64,000 bases of DNA from Geothermobacter hydrogeniphilus (GCF_002093115.1 NZ_NAAD01000013.1:1-64000), one strand, 5' to 3'. Counted from the first letter of the stretch, positions 35,997-46,557 are shown. Numbers and translations are program-made. The notes: generated by a model from the letters alone, not told the origin.

Positions 35997-37095
35997 TCAA
36001 CCCTTCTGGCTGAGCAGGTAGGCCTCGATGAACTTGTCGAGGTCGCCGTCGAGAACCGCGTCGGTATTGCCGACTTCGTAGTTGGTGCGATGATCCTTGA
36101 CCATCCGGTAGGGATGCAGCACATAGGAACGGATCTGGCTGCCCCAGGCGATCTCTTTTTTATCTCCCGCCAGGGCAGCGGCCTCTTCTTCCTTTTTCCG
36201 CAGCTCCATTTCGAACAGCCGGGCCTTGAGCTGTTTCAGGGCAATCGCGCGATTCTTGTGCTGGGAACGTTCGTTCTGGCAGGCAACGACGATTCCGGTC
36301 GGGACATGGGTGATGCGGATCGCCGAATCGGTCTTGTTGATATGCTGCCCGCCGGCGCCGCTGGCCCGGAAGGTGTCGACCTTGAGGTCCTTCTCCTGGA
36401 TGTCAACTTCGACTTCATCGGTCAACTCCGGAAAGACGAAAACCGAGCAGAAGGACGTGTGGCGGCGGGCGTTGGAGTCATAAGGAGAGATCCGTACCAG
36501 GCGGTGGATACCCTTCTCCGCCCGCAGCCAGCCGTAGGCGTAATCTCCCTCAACGGTAAAGGTCACCCCCTTGACGCCGGCCTCTTCGCCCGGCTGGTAA
36601 TCGGTGATTTCAGTCTTGAAACCGCGCCGTTCGCAGAAGCGCAGGAACATGCGCAGCACCATTTCCGCCCAGTCCTGGGCCTCGGTGCCGCCGGCGCCGG
36701 CATTGATGCTGACGATGGCGTTGTTGGCGTCATATTCGCCGCTGAGCATGCGGGCGAACTCCATCTGCCCGACTTTTTTTTCGAGGTCCGGCAACAGCCC
36801 GCGAATTTCGTCACGAGTCGCCTCGTCTTCCCCCTCTTCACCCAGTTCGCAGAGTATCAGCAGGTCATCGAGTTCCCGGCTGCATTCCTGCCAGGTTTCG
36901 ACCGTCTTCTGCAATCCGTTGCGCTCCCTGAGGATCTCCTGGGCCTGCTCGCCGCGGTCCCAGAAATCGGGTTGGGCCATCTCGGCGTCGAGTTCCAGCA
37001 ATCTTTCCTGCTTGCTGTCGACGTCAAAGATACCTCCTCAGCTCGACGAGCTTTTCCTTCAGATTCTGCAGTTGTTCTTTTTCTTCACGAAACAT
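35997..37095 (-). CDS. prfB: Peptide chain release factor 2 (programmed +1 frameshift)
   Basis: 365-residue RF2 made by a +1 frameshift: 23 codons from the ATG at 37095 to CTT (37027-37029), then UGA; skipping one base gives GAC and the remaining 342-residue frame. The catalytic GGQ is in GAGGQHINKTDSA. The stop-codon recognition tripeptide, usually SPF, reads SPY here (RISPYDSNARRH). GAGG lies upstream of the ATG. The length equals E. coli RF2. The frameshift gives autoregulation: high RF2 terminates at the internal UGA. Confidence 0.96.
37023..37038 (-). promoter_or_regulatory. prfB programmed +1 frameshift site
   Basis: Reads AGGAGGTATCTTTGAC on the minus strand: an internal Shine-Dalgarno AGGAGG three bases before CUU, followed by UGA and C. 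This is the canonical RF2 recoding signal, with AGGAGG in place of the commoner AGGGGG. Confidence 0.97.
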
Positions 37096-37216
37096 GAATA
37101 ACCTCGCACAATGTGGCGGCCGGGCCGGCGCCGTACCATAGATGACAATTTCCCGGCGGGAGGCGCGATTATAGCCCCCCTCCGTTCCGGGAGCAAGCAC
37201 CGTAAACCGGATTCCT

Positions 37217-38755
37217 TCATTCCCCGGAAAGCTGCCCCCGGAAACGGCGGCAGGGTCGCAGCCGGGCGGCAAATCCGAGCAGCACCGCGATCAGCAGGCA
37301 ACCCTGCGGAAGCAGATCGCCGATCCGTCGATAGAGAGACACCCCGGCACCGGGATAAACCTTCCCGACCAGCAGGGCCGGTTTAAAGAGGGGGGTCTGC
37401 TGCCTGATCTCACCCAACGGAGAGATCAGCGCAGAGATGCCGGTATTGGCGGCACGGGCGATCCAGACCCGGTTTTCCACGGCACGCACGGCACTCATTT
37501 CCAGCAGCTGCCAGGGCGCCGAAGAACGGCCGAACCAGGCGTCGTTGGTGATATTGACCAGCAGGTCGCTGCCGCTGTTGACGTAATCGCGGGCCAACTC
37601 CGGAAAGATCGCCTCGTAACAGACCAGCACGCCGAGCCGGTGTCCGTTCATAACCAGCGGCTCGACCCGTCCCGGTGAAAAATCACCGATGCCGACCACC
37701 AGTTTGTCAATAAAAGGAAAAAGCCACTTCAGGGGAACGTATTCACCGAAGGGAACCAGATGCACCTTGTCACTGCGCCCGAGCTGTCTACCGTCCGCAT
37801 TCAACAGATAGGCGCTGTTGAGGTAACGCACCTTTCCTTCCTGGCGCAGGTAGGCCGGACTGCCGAAGAGAAGAAAACCTTTGAGTCTGCGAGCCGCCTG
37901 CTGAACTTCACGTTGTTCCTGCCCCGGTTCCTGATAATAGAAGGGTACGGCACTCTCGGGCCAGATCACCAGATCGGCCCCCGCGGCAGCGGCCCTGGCG
38001 GTCAATTCCCGGTAGGTCCGCAGCGTCCACTGGCGAAAAGCGGGATCCCACTTGACCGCCTGGTCAATGTTGCCCTGCGCCAGGCCGATGGTCAGGGGCT
38101 TTCCGGCAACCGGCCGCTGATCCAGCCGCCATCCGCCGTAACAGAGCGCGGCGATCACCAGTACTGCGGTCAGACCGGCGGCGAATAACGGTCTGCGCCG
38201 TTCTCCCCTTCCGGCCCACACTAATCCCGCCAGCGACGCGTTGGCCAGCACCAGCAGGAAGCTGAGGCCGTAAACGCCGAACAGATCGGCACTTTGCAAC
38301 AACGTGGTGAATGGCTGCTGGGAATAGCCGAGCAAGGCCCAGGGGAAACCACTCAGCAGATGGCCTCTCAGATACTCAAGACCAGTCCAGAGCAGCGGCA
38401 GACTGAACACATGCGGAAGCCCCAACCGTTCCCGCAACTTGCAGCTTCCCCACCAGGCCAGTCCCCAGTAAAGGGACAGGTAGGCGACCAGCAGCAGGTA
38501 AGCCGCCATCGAGAGGAGAGGCTCCAACCGGCCGTAGGTGGTCATGACGATATTCAGCCAGTAAAGAACCAGGGCGAAAAAACCGCAGCCGGCCAGCCAG
38601 CCGTTGCGGAAGGGGCGGCGTTCCCCGGTCAACAACAACGGCAACAGCCCGAACCAGGCGACAACAAACCAGGACGGTCGGGGGAAGGCAAGTGCCGACA
38701 CCAGACCGGATGCCAGGGCGCACAGGGTATCCCGACGGGGAAAACGCAGCACCAT
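37217..38755 (-). CDS. lnt: Apolipoprotein N-acyltransferase
   Basis: 512-residue inner-membrane enzyme adding the third acyl chain to lipoproteins. Six to eight TM helices fill about 1-215, then a nitrilase-like domain with the catalytic Glu in IWPESAVPF, a Lys in the middle and Cys in LVCYEAIFPE. It works upstream of LolCD in the lipoprotein path, whose genes lie about 3 kb downstream. It starts 2 bp after corC ends. Confidence 0.96.
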   Translation of the reverse strand: MVLRFPRRDTLCALASGLVSALAFPRPSWFVVAWFGLLPLLLTGERRPFRNGWLAGCGFFALVLYWLNIVMTTYGRLEPLLSMAAYLLLVAYLSLYWGLAWWGSCKLRERLGLPHVFSLPLLWTGLEYLRGHLLSGFPWALLGYSQQPFTTLLQSADLFGVYGLSFLLVLANASLAGLVWAGRGERRRPLFAAGLTAVLVIAALCYGGWRLDQRPVAGKPLTIGLAQGNIDQAVKWDPAFRQWTLRTYRELTARAAAAGADLVIWPESAVPFYYQEPGQEQREVQQAARRLKGFLLFGSPAYLRQEGKVRYLNSAYLLNADGRQLGRSDKVHLVPFGEYVPLKWLFPFIDKLVVGIGDFSPGRVEPLVMNGHRLGVLVCYEAIFPELARDYVNSGSDLLVNITNDAWFGRSSAPWQLLEMSAVRAVENRVWIARAANTGISALISPLGEIRQQTPLFKPALLVGKVYPGAGVSLYRRIGDLLPQGCLLIAVLLGFAARLRPCRRFRGQLSGE

Positions 38756-38757
38756 GA

Positions 38758-39627
38758 TCAGTCCTCAGCCTCGTCCTCGGCTTCGTCCCGCCCGGTGACA
38801 ACCAGCCGAACCTTGCTGATCCGACGTTCATCAGCTTCAAGAACCGTCATCTGCAATCCGGCATCCTCAATCGTTTCACCGACCACCGGGACATGACCGA
38901 AAAGATGGCAGAGATAGCCGCCGAGAGTATCGATCTCCTCACTGTCGATCAGTGGCCGATCGAGATGTTCCTCAAGTTCGGACAGGCTGAGGCGGGCGTC
39001 AACCAGATAGCTGTCCGGTCCCTCGACAGAGAAAAGACTCTCCTCCAGGTCATATTCATCCTGGATGTCACCGACGATCTCCTCGATCAGATCCTCAATG
39101 GTGATCAGCCCGGAAGTCCCGCCGAACTCATCGACGGCAATCGCCATGTGTATGCGCCGGCTCTTGAAATCCTTGAGCAGTTCTTCGATTTTCTTGGTTT
39201 CCGGAACAAAAAACGGAGCGCGCATCTGCTGACGGATGCTCAACCCGTCCGGGGCCCTGCCCCAGTAACGCAACAGGTCCTTGGCGTAGATGACGCCGAC
39301 AATGCGGTCTGTGGTCCCTTCGAAAATCGGAAAACGGGAGTGCCCGGAACGGATGATGATCTGCAGCAGGTCTTCCATGCTGGCGTCGACCGGACAACAG
39401 ACCATATCGGTTCGCGGCACCATCACCTCGCGAACAATGGTTTCACCAAATTCAAAAATCGAAGCGAGCATTTCGCTCTCTTCCTCATTGATGATCCCGT
39501 CCTCTTCCGATTCTTCGATAATCGCCTGCAGATCCTCCTCCGAAAGAGCCCGGCGCCGCCCGCCGAAAAACCGTCGCCAACCGGAAAAGAAAGATTTTTT
39601 CTGTCCTGATGGTTGTTCCTCGTCCAA
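38758..39627 (-). CDS. corC: CorC/HlyC-type CBS domain protein
   Basis: 289-residue hemolysin-family protein lacking the membrane DUF21 domain, like E. coli CorC (292). Two CBS domains (VMVPRTDMVCCPVDAS to about residue 190) precede a CorC_HlyC transporter-associated domain (SYLVDARLSLSELEEHL). The TTG at 39627 follows GGAGG by 5 bases and is preferred; a GTG at 39684 overlaps the dgkA stop (GTGA) without a good ribosome binding site. The neighbour order ybeY-corC-lnt is conserved in proteobacteria. Confidence 0.88.
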   Translation of the reverse strand: MDEEQPSGQKKSFFSGWRRFFGGRRRALSEEDLQAIIEESEEDGIINEEESEMLASIFEFGETIVREVMVPRTDMVCCPVDASMEDLLQIIIRSGHSRFPIFEGTTDRIVGVIYAKDLLRYWGRAPDGLSIRQQMRAPFFVPETKKIEELLKDFKSRRIHMAIAVDEFGGTSGLITIEDLIEEIVGDIQDEYDLEESLFSVEGPDSYLVDARLSLSELEEHLDRPLIDSEEIDTLGGYLCHLFGHVPVVGETIEDAGLQMTVLEADERRISKVRLVVTGRDEAEDEAED

Positions 39628-39680
39628 ACGATCCTCCGTTTTTTCCAGAAAACCCGGGATCAGTGAACCCGATGACCGGT

Positions 39681-40391
39681 TCACAAAATCAGGTGAATCA
39701 GAAGCGTTATCGCCACACCGATGGCAGCGCCGACCAGAACTTCACGCAGGCTGTGAATCTTCATCAGCAGGCGGCTGTGGCTGACCATGGTCGCCAGCAA
39801 AAGCGCCATCACCACGATGACCAGACTGACATCGGTGACGGCAATCGAGGTCGCGATCGAAAACGCGACCGCCGCGTGACCGCTCGGCATGCCGCCATGC
39901 AATGGGGTCCCGCCGGCGAAACGGGCCTTGAGCAGAACCACCAGGATCGTCACCGCGAGTACGGCGATAACACTCACTTCGCCGGGAGGATGACGCAACA
40001 GGTTCAGTCCCTTGCTCAACGGCGGCAACAGGTACTGGGAAAGCGCCAGGTAACCCATCACCGCCGCGCCGATACTGGCAATCAGCACCGATCCGGCGGC
40101 AACATCCTTGGCACGCTTGGCCAGGGGATGATAATCGGGAGAGATCATATCGACCACCACCTCGACGGCAGTGTTGATGATCTCGGCAAACAGCACCAGG
40201 ATGATGGCAAAAACCAGCAGGATCAGTTCCAGCACCGAAACCCGGAAAAACAGCGCCACCAGCAGCACGCAGATACTGCCGAGAAAGTGCCACCGCAGGT
40301 GCGGCTGACTTTTAACCGCCCAGAGGATGCCTTCAATGGCGCAGTTGACGCTCTCCAGCCAGTTGCCCGGCTTGATCGGCTGCCGGCTCAC
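39681..40391 (-). CDS. Diacylglycerol kinase-PAP2 phosphatase fusion
   Basis: 236 residues. Residues about 10-120 match prokaryotic DgkA, with AIEGILWAVKSQPHLRWH and the signature LVLFAEIINTAVEVVVD. Residues about 125-236 match a PAP2-type phosphatase: GGMPSGHAAVAFS and SHSRLLMKIHSLREVLVG; the usual Asp of the last motif is Glu here. The fusion could phosphorylate and dephosphorylate a lipid such as diacylglycerol or undecaprenol. The GTG start overlaps the ybeY stop by 4 bp. Confidence 0.87.
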   Translation of the reverse strand: MSRQPIKPGNWLESVNCAIEGILWAVKSQPHLRWHFLGSICVLLVALFFRVSVLELILLVFAIILVLFAEIINTAVEVVVDMISPDYHPLAKRAKDVAAGSVLIASIGAAVMGYLALSQYLLPPLSKGLNLLRHPPGEVSVIAVLAVTILVVLLKARFAGGTPLHGGMPSGHAAVAFSIATSIAVTDVSLVIVVMALLLATMVSHSRLLMKIHSLREVLVGAAIGVAITLLIHLIL

Positions 40392-40846
40392 GTCGGCAGG
40401 AATTCCGCTTTGATCAGGGCGAAGATTTCCTGCTCGCGTTCCTCCATGCGCCGGGCCTCCTCTTCACCGCTGCGTTCATGGTCGTAACCGACCAGGTGCA
40501 GAATACCGTGCAGCAGCAGAAAATAGAGTTCATCGCGATAGCCGATCCCGGCTTCGGCCGCGTCACGAGCCGCCGTTTCGGTTGAAATAACCACATCGCC
40601 GAGCAGATCAGCGCTGTTTTCGGGGCCATCCCCTTCGCGCATGGCGAAGGAAATGACATTGGTCGACCGGTCGCGCTGCAGGTAGTCACGGTTGATCTCG
40701 CGGATGTGCTCATCGTCAACCAGCAGAATGGACAATTCGGCGTCAGGACATGCCAAGACGCTTAAGATCCTCTGCGCTACCCTTTCGAGCATGACCGGAT
40801 CGGTCTGCTGATTCCTGGCCTGATTCTCTATCTGTATGGTCGCCAT
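40388..40846 (-). CDS. ybeY: rRNA maturation endoribonuclease YbeY
   Basis: 152-residue zinc-dependent RNase for 16S rRNA 3' processing. The metal motif is HGILHLVGYDH, and NVISFAMREG precedes it. The ATG at 40846 gives the usual length (E. coli 155), but the site has only a weak purine-rich sequence and directly follows an A8 run. It overlaps the end of pgpH by 104 bp, unusually long for this operon. Confidence 0.93.
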   Translation of the reverse strand: MATIQIENQARNQQTDPVMLERVAQRILSVLACPDAELSILLVDDEHIREINRDYLQRDRSTNVISFAMREGDGPENSADLLGDVVISTETAARDAAEAGIGYRDELYFLLLHGILHLVGYDHERSGEEEARRMEEREQEIFALIKAEFLPT

Positions 40847-43118
40847 TTTTTTTCTTCGTCTGGTCCTTTTCCTTGTGAACCGGCTCGGGATAATCAATAC
40901 GATAATGGAAGATTCCCGCCAGAATGCGGTTGAAACTCTTGGCGATGTTGTGCAGGTCTTTCAGCGTCAGTTCACACTCATCAAGCTGGCCGTCGATAAA
41001 GATATTGTTGATGATCTTCTGCACCATTCCCTGGATCCGGGCCGGGGTCGGGTCGGCCAGGGTCCTGCCGGCGGCCTCGACCGCGTCGGCCAGCATGATC
41101 AGGGCCGCTTCGCGGGTCTGCGGCTTGGGGCCCGGGTAGCGGTAATCTCTTTCATCGACCTGCTGCACATCGGGATCCTGCTGATTTTTGGCCTTGTCAT
41201 AGAAAAACTTCATCAGCGCCGTACCGTGATGCTGGCGGAGAATATCGATCAGGGCATCCCCCAGCCGGTTCTCACGTGCCAGCTCGACGCCGTCCTTGAC
41301 ATGCGCCATCAGCACCAGGGCACTCATCGACGGCGTCAACTTGTCATGCCGGTTTTCGCTGCCACTCTGGTTTTCAACGAAATAAAGCGGTTTTTTGATC
41401 TTGCCGATATCATGATAGTAAGCCGCCACCCTGGCCAGCAGCGGATTGGCGCGAATCGCTTCGGCACCGGCTTCGGCAAGGTTGCCGACGACGATCGAAT
41501 GGTGATAGGTCCCCGGCGCCTGGACCATCAACTGTCTCAGCACCGGGGTGTTGAGATTGGCCAGCTCCAGCAGTTTGATATCGGTCGTATACTTGAAGAC
41601 GGTTTCAACCAGGGGAACCGCGGCAGTAACGACGATCGCCGAGAAAATTCCGCCGCCGAAAGCGAAACCGAGCTTGTAGAGCAGCTGCAGATCAAGCTGA
41701 TGACCTCCCAGTAGATGCAGACCGACCACGGTCGCCATGTTGATCAGCGAGAGATGCCAGCCTGCCCGATAAAGCGTCGACCGTTCGTTGCAGTGGCGCA
41801 CCCAGTGCGCACCGGTCAACGAACCGACCAGGGTAAAAAGGGACAGGAAAAGGCTGTTGCCGAACATGAATCCGACGACCAGCGCGATCAGGGCGGCGAA
41901 AACCAGCGCGATTTCCGAGTTGAGGACAATCCGCACCACCATCGCACCGGCGGCAAACGGAAAGAGATAGAAAAAACTGCTCGATTCAATCATCGGAAAC
42001 GCGGTATCGACCGCGGCAACGATAAAAATCGAGAGTTTGATCAGCACCATCAGGCCGATGAAGGTTGTCACCAGGAAAAAGAGGTCTCGTGATTTCAACC
42101 GGTATTTGCTGATGTTGCGTTCCGCGTAATTGTTGCAGACGATCAACAGCAGGAAGATCGTCAACAACAGGCCGGTTGCCAGAGGGAGGCGTCCCTGATC
42201 CTTGTTCAGGGCCCGCACCGCAGTCAGCTTTTTGACCTGATCGGCACTGACCCGGGCCCCCTCGCGGACAATCATCTCCCCCTTCTTGACCTGGGAAAGA
42301 ATCGGTTGAACCGCTTCAGCAGCAAGCCGTTTGCGTTCCTCGGTGGCATTCTTGTTAAAAGTCAGATTCGGCCGGGCCAACCGACCGAGCAGGTCGGCCA
42401 GAACCTTGCCGTTGCTCTTCTTGAGACCGGCAACGCCCTTCACGGCGGCAAGAATCCGGTTACGCAGTTCTCCGACCCCGACCACGGTGGTCAGATCCGC
42501 CAGCTCGGTTTCACTGTTGCTGACCAGGTTGCGAACCATCACCCCGCGACTGCGATCCTGCTGAAAAAGGCGCAGATTGGCAACCGCCTTGGTCTTGAGG
42601 GCCTTGACCAGCCCCTGCTGCAAAGCGGCATGGATTTCTTCCTGTGACGCCAGCGCCACCAGGGTCTTGAATTCCTTCTCCTCAAGATTGACCCCGAGAA
42701 TTTTTTCAACCTCGGGCTGCAGGCTGCCGGGAGCCAGGTTATCCTGCGGACCACCCTTTAAAAGAATAAAAACCTGGCCAAGACGATCCGCCAGTCCCCG
42801 CCCGACAGAGGGGTCATAATCATACAGCGGCAACACCGCCTGCTGCGCCTCGCGGCGTTTCTTTTCTGTCAGTTCGAGATCCGGGATCAACAGATCCCGC
42901 GGCGCCTTGATATCCCGCGATGCGATATCGCCCGGTGCGTAATGCGCCGGCGCCCCCCCGCCCTTGGGAATGATAATCAGGGTCAGCAGCAGAGCGAGAA
43001 TCGCCAGCAGGACCAGCGACTGGTTGTGCGACGGAACCTCCCGCAGGGTAGCGGACACGCCATTGTCACGCGTCTTCTTCCTCACGGGTGTTTCCGGTTT
43101 GCGTTCCGGATTAGTCAT
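40743..43118 (-). CDS. pgpH: 7TM-HD family cyclic-di-AMP phosphodiesterase-type protein
   Basis: 791-residue membrane protein. A single TM helix (about 32-52), an extracytoplasmic 7TMR-HDED domain (about 65-300), seven TM helices (about 310-500), and a cytoplasmic HD domain with YHHSIVVGNL and YYHDIGKIKKP. In Listeria and Bacillus PgpH degrades c-di-AMP; in this lineage the substrate is not proven. The C-terminal 35 residues after KKK are low in complexity and lie over ybeY, and would be absent with one more A in the A8 run. It overlaps phoH by 8 bp. Confidence 0.92.
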   Translation of the reverse strand: MTNPERKPETPVRKKTRDNGVSATLREVPSHNQSLVLLAILALLLTLIIIPKGGGAPAHYAPGDIASRDIKAPRDLLIPDLELTEKKRREAQQAVLPLYDYDPSVGRGLADRLGQVFILLKGGPQDNLAPGSLQPEVEKILGVNLEEKEFKTLVALASQEEIHAALQQGLVKALKTKAVANLRLFQQDRSRGVMVRNLVSNSETELADLTTVVGVGELRNRILAAVKGVAGLKKSNGKVLADLLGRLARPNLTFNKNATEERKRLAAEAVQPILSQVKKGEMIVREGARVSADQVKKLTAVRALNKDQGRLPLATGLLLTIFLLLIVCNNYAERNISKYRLKSRDLFFLVTTFIGLMVLIKLSIFIVAAVDTAFPMIESSSFFYLFPFAAGAMVVRIVLNSEIALVFAALIALVVGFMFGNSLFLSLFTLVGSLTGAHWVRHCNERSTLYRAGWHLSLINMATVVGLHLLGGHQLDLQLLYKLGFAFGGGIFSAIVVTAAVPLVETVFKYTTDIKLLELANLNTPVLRQLMVQAPGTYHHSIVVGNLAEAGAEAIRANPLLARVAAYYHDIGKIKKPLYFVENQSGSENRHDKLTPSMSALVLMAHVKDGVELARENRLGDALIDILRQHHGTALMKFFYDKAKNQQDPDVQQVDERDYRYPGPKPQTREAALIMLADAVEAAGRTLADPTPARIQGMVQKIINNIFIDGQLDECELTLKDLHNIAKSFNRILAGIFHYRIDYPEPVHKEKDQTKKKNGDHTDRESGQESADRSGHARKGSAEDLKRLGMS

Positions 43119-44115
43119 GGTGAACCTGTTTCATCCTTGGCTGTGCCCGTTTTGGCAGTCGTGCGGCACGCTCGTAGGCCTGCACGATGGTCTGCACGAT
43201 CGGATGCCGGACCACATCCTGATCGGAAAAGGTCGTGATTTCAATGCCCTGAACGCCCCTGAGAATCTGTATCGCCTCAAGCAGTCCCGAAGCACGCCCG
43301 GAGGGCAGATCGATCTGAGTGATATCGCCGGTCACAACAGCCTTGCTGCCGAATCCAAGACGAGTCAGAAACATTTTCATCTGTTCCGTGGTGGTATTCT
43401 GCGCCTCGTCGAGAATAACAAAAGCATCGTTGAGGGTGCGACCGCGCATGAAAGCCAGGGGAGCAACCTCGACGATTCCTTCCTCGACCAGCTCCTGTCC
43501 GCGGGTCAGCTCGACCATGTCGTACAGCGCGTCGTACAGCGGCCGCAGGTAGGGATTGACTTTCTCGGCGATATCCCCCGGCAGGAAACCGAGTTTCTCG
43601 CCCGCCTCCACCGCCGGCCGCACCAGCAGAATACGGCTGACTTCCTTGCGCATCAGGGCGGCAACGGCCATCGCCATCGCCAGGTAGGTCTTGCCGGTTC
43701 CGGCCGGACCGACACCGAAAACCACGTCATACTCGCGAATGGCATCAATATAATTTTTCTGCGCCAGGCTTTTCGGCGTAATGATCTTCTTGCGCGCCGA
43801 AACATAGATGGTATCGAGGAAAATATCCTTCAACCGGGTGCGGGAATCGGCAGACAGGATGCGAATGGCATAATCGATATCCTGCGGATAGAGGGGGTAT
43901 CCCTGCCGGAGCAGGTCGGTCAGTTCCTCGAACAACCGCCGCGCCAGTTCAATCCGACAGCGATCTCCACGGAAATGAAGAATCGTTCCTTTTGAGCCGA
44001 TCCGCAGATCCAGCAGCCGTTCCACCAGCTTGAGATGACGATTCTGACGTCCGAACAGACGTGAAGCCAACTCGGGATCAGGCGCTTCAAAACGATTGGA
44101 ATGATCACCTTCGTT
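43111..44115 (-). CDS. phoH: PhoH-like ATPase
   Basis: 334-residue PhoH family ATPase. An N-terminal KH-like region (to about residue 110) precedes Walker A FGVGPAGTGKTYLA and Walker B FVILDEAQNTT. The family is linked to RNA metabolism and always lies next to ybeY in many genomes, as here. I choose the TTG at 44115, preceded by AAAGGTGG at 8 bases; a GTG at 44178 gives a longer, less family-like N terminus. Confidence 0.92.
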   Translation of the reverse strand, partial: NEGDHSNRFEAPDPELASRLFGRQNRHLKLVERLLDLRIGSKGTILHFRGDRCRIELARRLFEELTDLLRQGYPLYPQDIDYAIRILSADSRTRLKDIFLDTIYVSARKKIITPKSLAQKNYIDAIREYDVVFGVGPAGTGKTYLAMAMAVAALMRKEVSRILLVRPAVEAGEKLGFLPGDIAEKVNPYLRPLYDALYDMVELTRGQELVEEGIVEVAPLAFMRGRTLNDAFVILDEAQNTTTEQMKMFLTRLGFGSKAVVTGDITQIDLPSGRASGLLEAIQILRGVQGIEITTFSDQDVVRHPIVQTIVQAYERAARLPKRAQPRMKQVHHD

Positions 44116-44284
44116 CAAGTAAAAACCACCTTTGACGACAGTCGGAACCAGGGTCCGCCGGCGACTGAGGGCCGACACCGGCCAAGAGACAAATAAATAT
44201 CATTCCAGGTTCAGAAAAGCAACGCTGTTGCCTGTTCTCCGGCGACAGGAAAAACCCTTCCCAAATCAAATCCTTATGATATAA

Positions 44285-45631
<1,347 letters not shown>

Positions 45632-45651
45632 ACCTCCGGGCAGGACCCATA

Positions 45652-45687
45652 AAAAATGCCCCCGGTTGACAGGCCGGGGGCATTTTT
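45652..45687. terminator. Bidirectional rho-independent terminator after eno
   Basis: Perfect 14-bp inverted repeat AAAAATGCCCCCGG (45652-45665) and CCGGGGGCATTTTT (45674-45687) with an 8-base loop. The A-run and T-run flank the GC core, so it can stop transcription from eno and from the convergent minus-strand genes. Confidence 0.95.
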
Positions 45688-45726
45688 ATTGGACCAGATG
45701 CAGCTCTGATTCGGGGCGGATCCACG

Positions 45727-46107
45727 TCATCCCGAAGGATAGAGCCGATAACTGCCTTTTTCTTTTTCCCGGCGCAGACGACCGTCACCTTCCATGCTGC
45801 GCAGCAGTTGCTGCAGTTTCCGACGCGGCAGTTCGGCAAACCGGTCATACAGGTCCGTCTGCAGCAATCCGGGTTCGGCAGAGACAATATCCTGAATCCG
45901 TTGTTCGACATCAGCCTCCTCCGGGGGTTCCTGGGACCGGATCTCCGAAGCCTCTTCCGCTGCCGCCACCTCACCCCGTTCAGCGGCGGCGACCTGTTCT
46001 TCGGCCATCTCCCGCCGGATATCCTGCTCGATGTCGAGCAGACGACGGTAAAACCACCCTCCGGCGAGAATCAGAATCACCAGAATCAGAAACAACCAGA
46101 AACCCAT
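45727..46107 (-). CDS. Small membrane-anchored protein with a winged-helix-like C terminus
   Basis: 126 residues, not assigned to a named family. One N-terminal TM helix (GFWLFLILVILILAGGWFY), a charged Ala/Glu-rich linker (about 30-70), and a C-terminal region EADVEQRIQDIVSAEPGLLQ ... RKLQQLLRSMEGDGRLRREK that looks like a winged helix of about 55 residues. The ATG at 46107 follows GGAGG. A tethered DNA- or protein-binding role is conceivable. It is convergent with eno. Confidence 0.8.
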   Translation of the reverse strand: MGFWLFLILVILILAGGWFYRRLLDIEQDIRREMAEEQVAAAERGEVAAAEEASEIRSQEPPEEADVEQRIQDIVSAEPGLLQTDLYDRFAELPRRKLQQLLRSMEGDGRLRREKEKGSYRLYPSG

Positions 46108-46159
46108 CACAAGCTCCTCCCATCAGGGCGATACCACGGACATCATGACCGCCGCGACA

Positions 46160-46480
46160 CTATTCGGCAAGTTTCTCGGGATAATCATCGGCAGCATTGA
46201 ACCACTGGTCAAACCAGTTGCGATGATCCTTTCCGGAAAGAATCTGGAGATCATTGGGCCCCAGCCAGATGCCGCCGCAACCGGGACATTTGTCAAGGGG
46301 AACCCCGCGAAAGGTCATCGCCTCAATCATCTCTCCACACTTGGGACAGCGACCACGGCAGAGGTCATGAATCAGCTCTTCGCGCGCGTCCTTCTGCATT
46401 TTGCGGATTTTTTCTTTTTCCTGGCGATAGATGTATTCGTTTTCCAAGGCCTTTTCACGTTCTTTCCAGATATCGACCAT
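46160..46480 (-). CDS. Zf-TFIIB domain-containing protein
   Basis: 106 residues. An N-terminal charged helix (about 1-40) is followed by a zinc-ribbon domain with CPKCGEMIE and KCPGCGGIWLGPNDL, two CxxC pairs spaced as in the zf-TFIIB family, then a short tail. AAGGGGGT precedes the ATG. Function is not known. It lies between the Cas6-like gene and the membrane-anchored protein and may be in one transcript with them. Confidence 0.85.
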   Translation of the reverse strand: MVDIWKEREKALENEYIYRQEKEKIRKMQKDAREELIHDLCRGRCPKCGEMIEAMTFRGVPLDKCPGCGGIWLGPNDLQILSGKDHRNWFDQWFNAADDYPEKLAE

Positions 46481-46557
46481 TCGTCACCCCCTTGATTTTA
46501 CAAGCCTTTTCTCCATTATACCGGGCAATCGGAGGGCCGCAACAGTTGCCGGAGAAT

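Noticed and set aside
37024-37272. Separate 82-codon gene upstream of prfB
   Set aside because: Its last 23 codons are the first part of RF2 before the programmed frameshift; the rest has no support.
39650-39690. Another family-1 end near corC (ATCAGTGAACCC)
   Set aside because: Only short, imperfect resemblance to the terminal repeat and no interior match.
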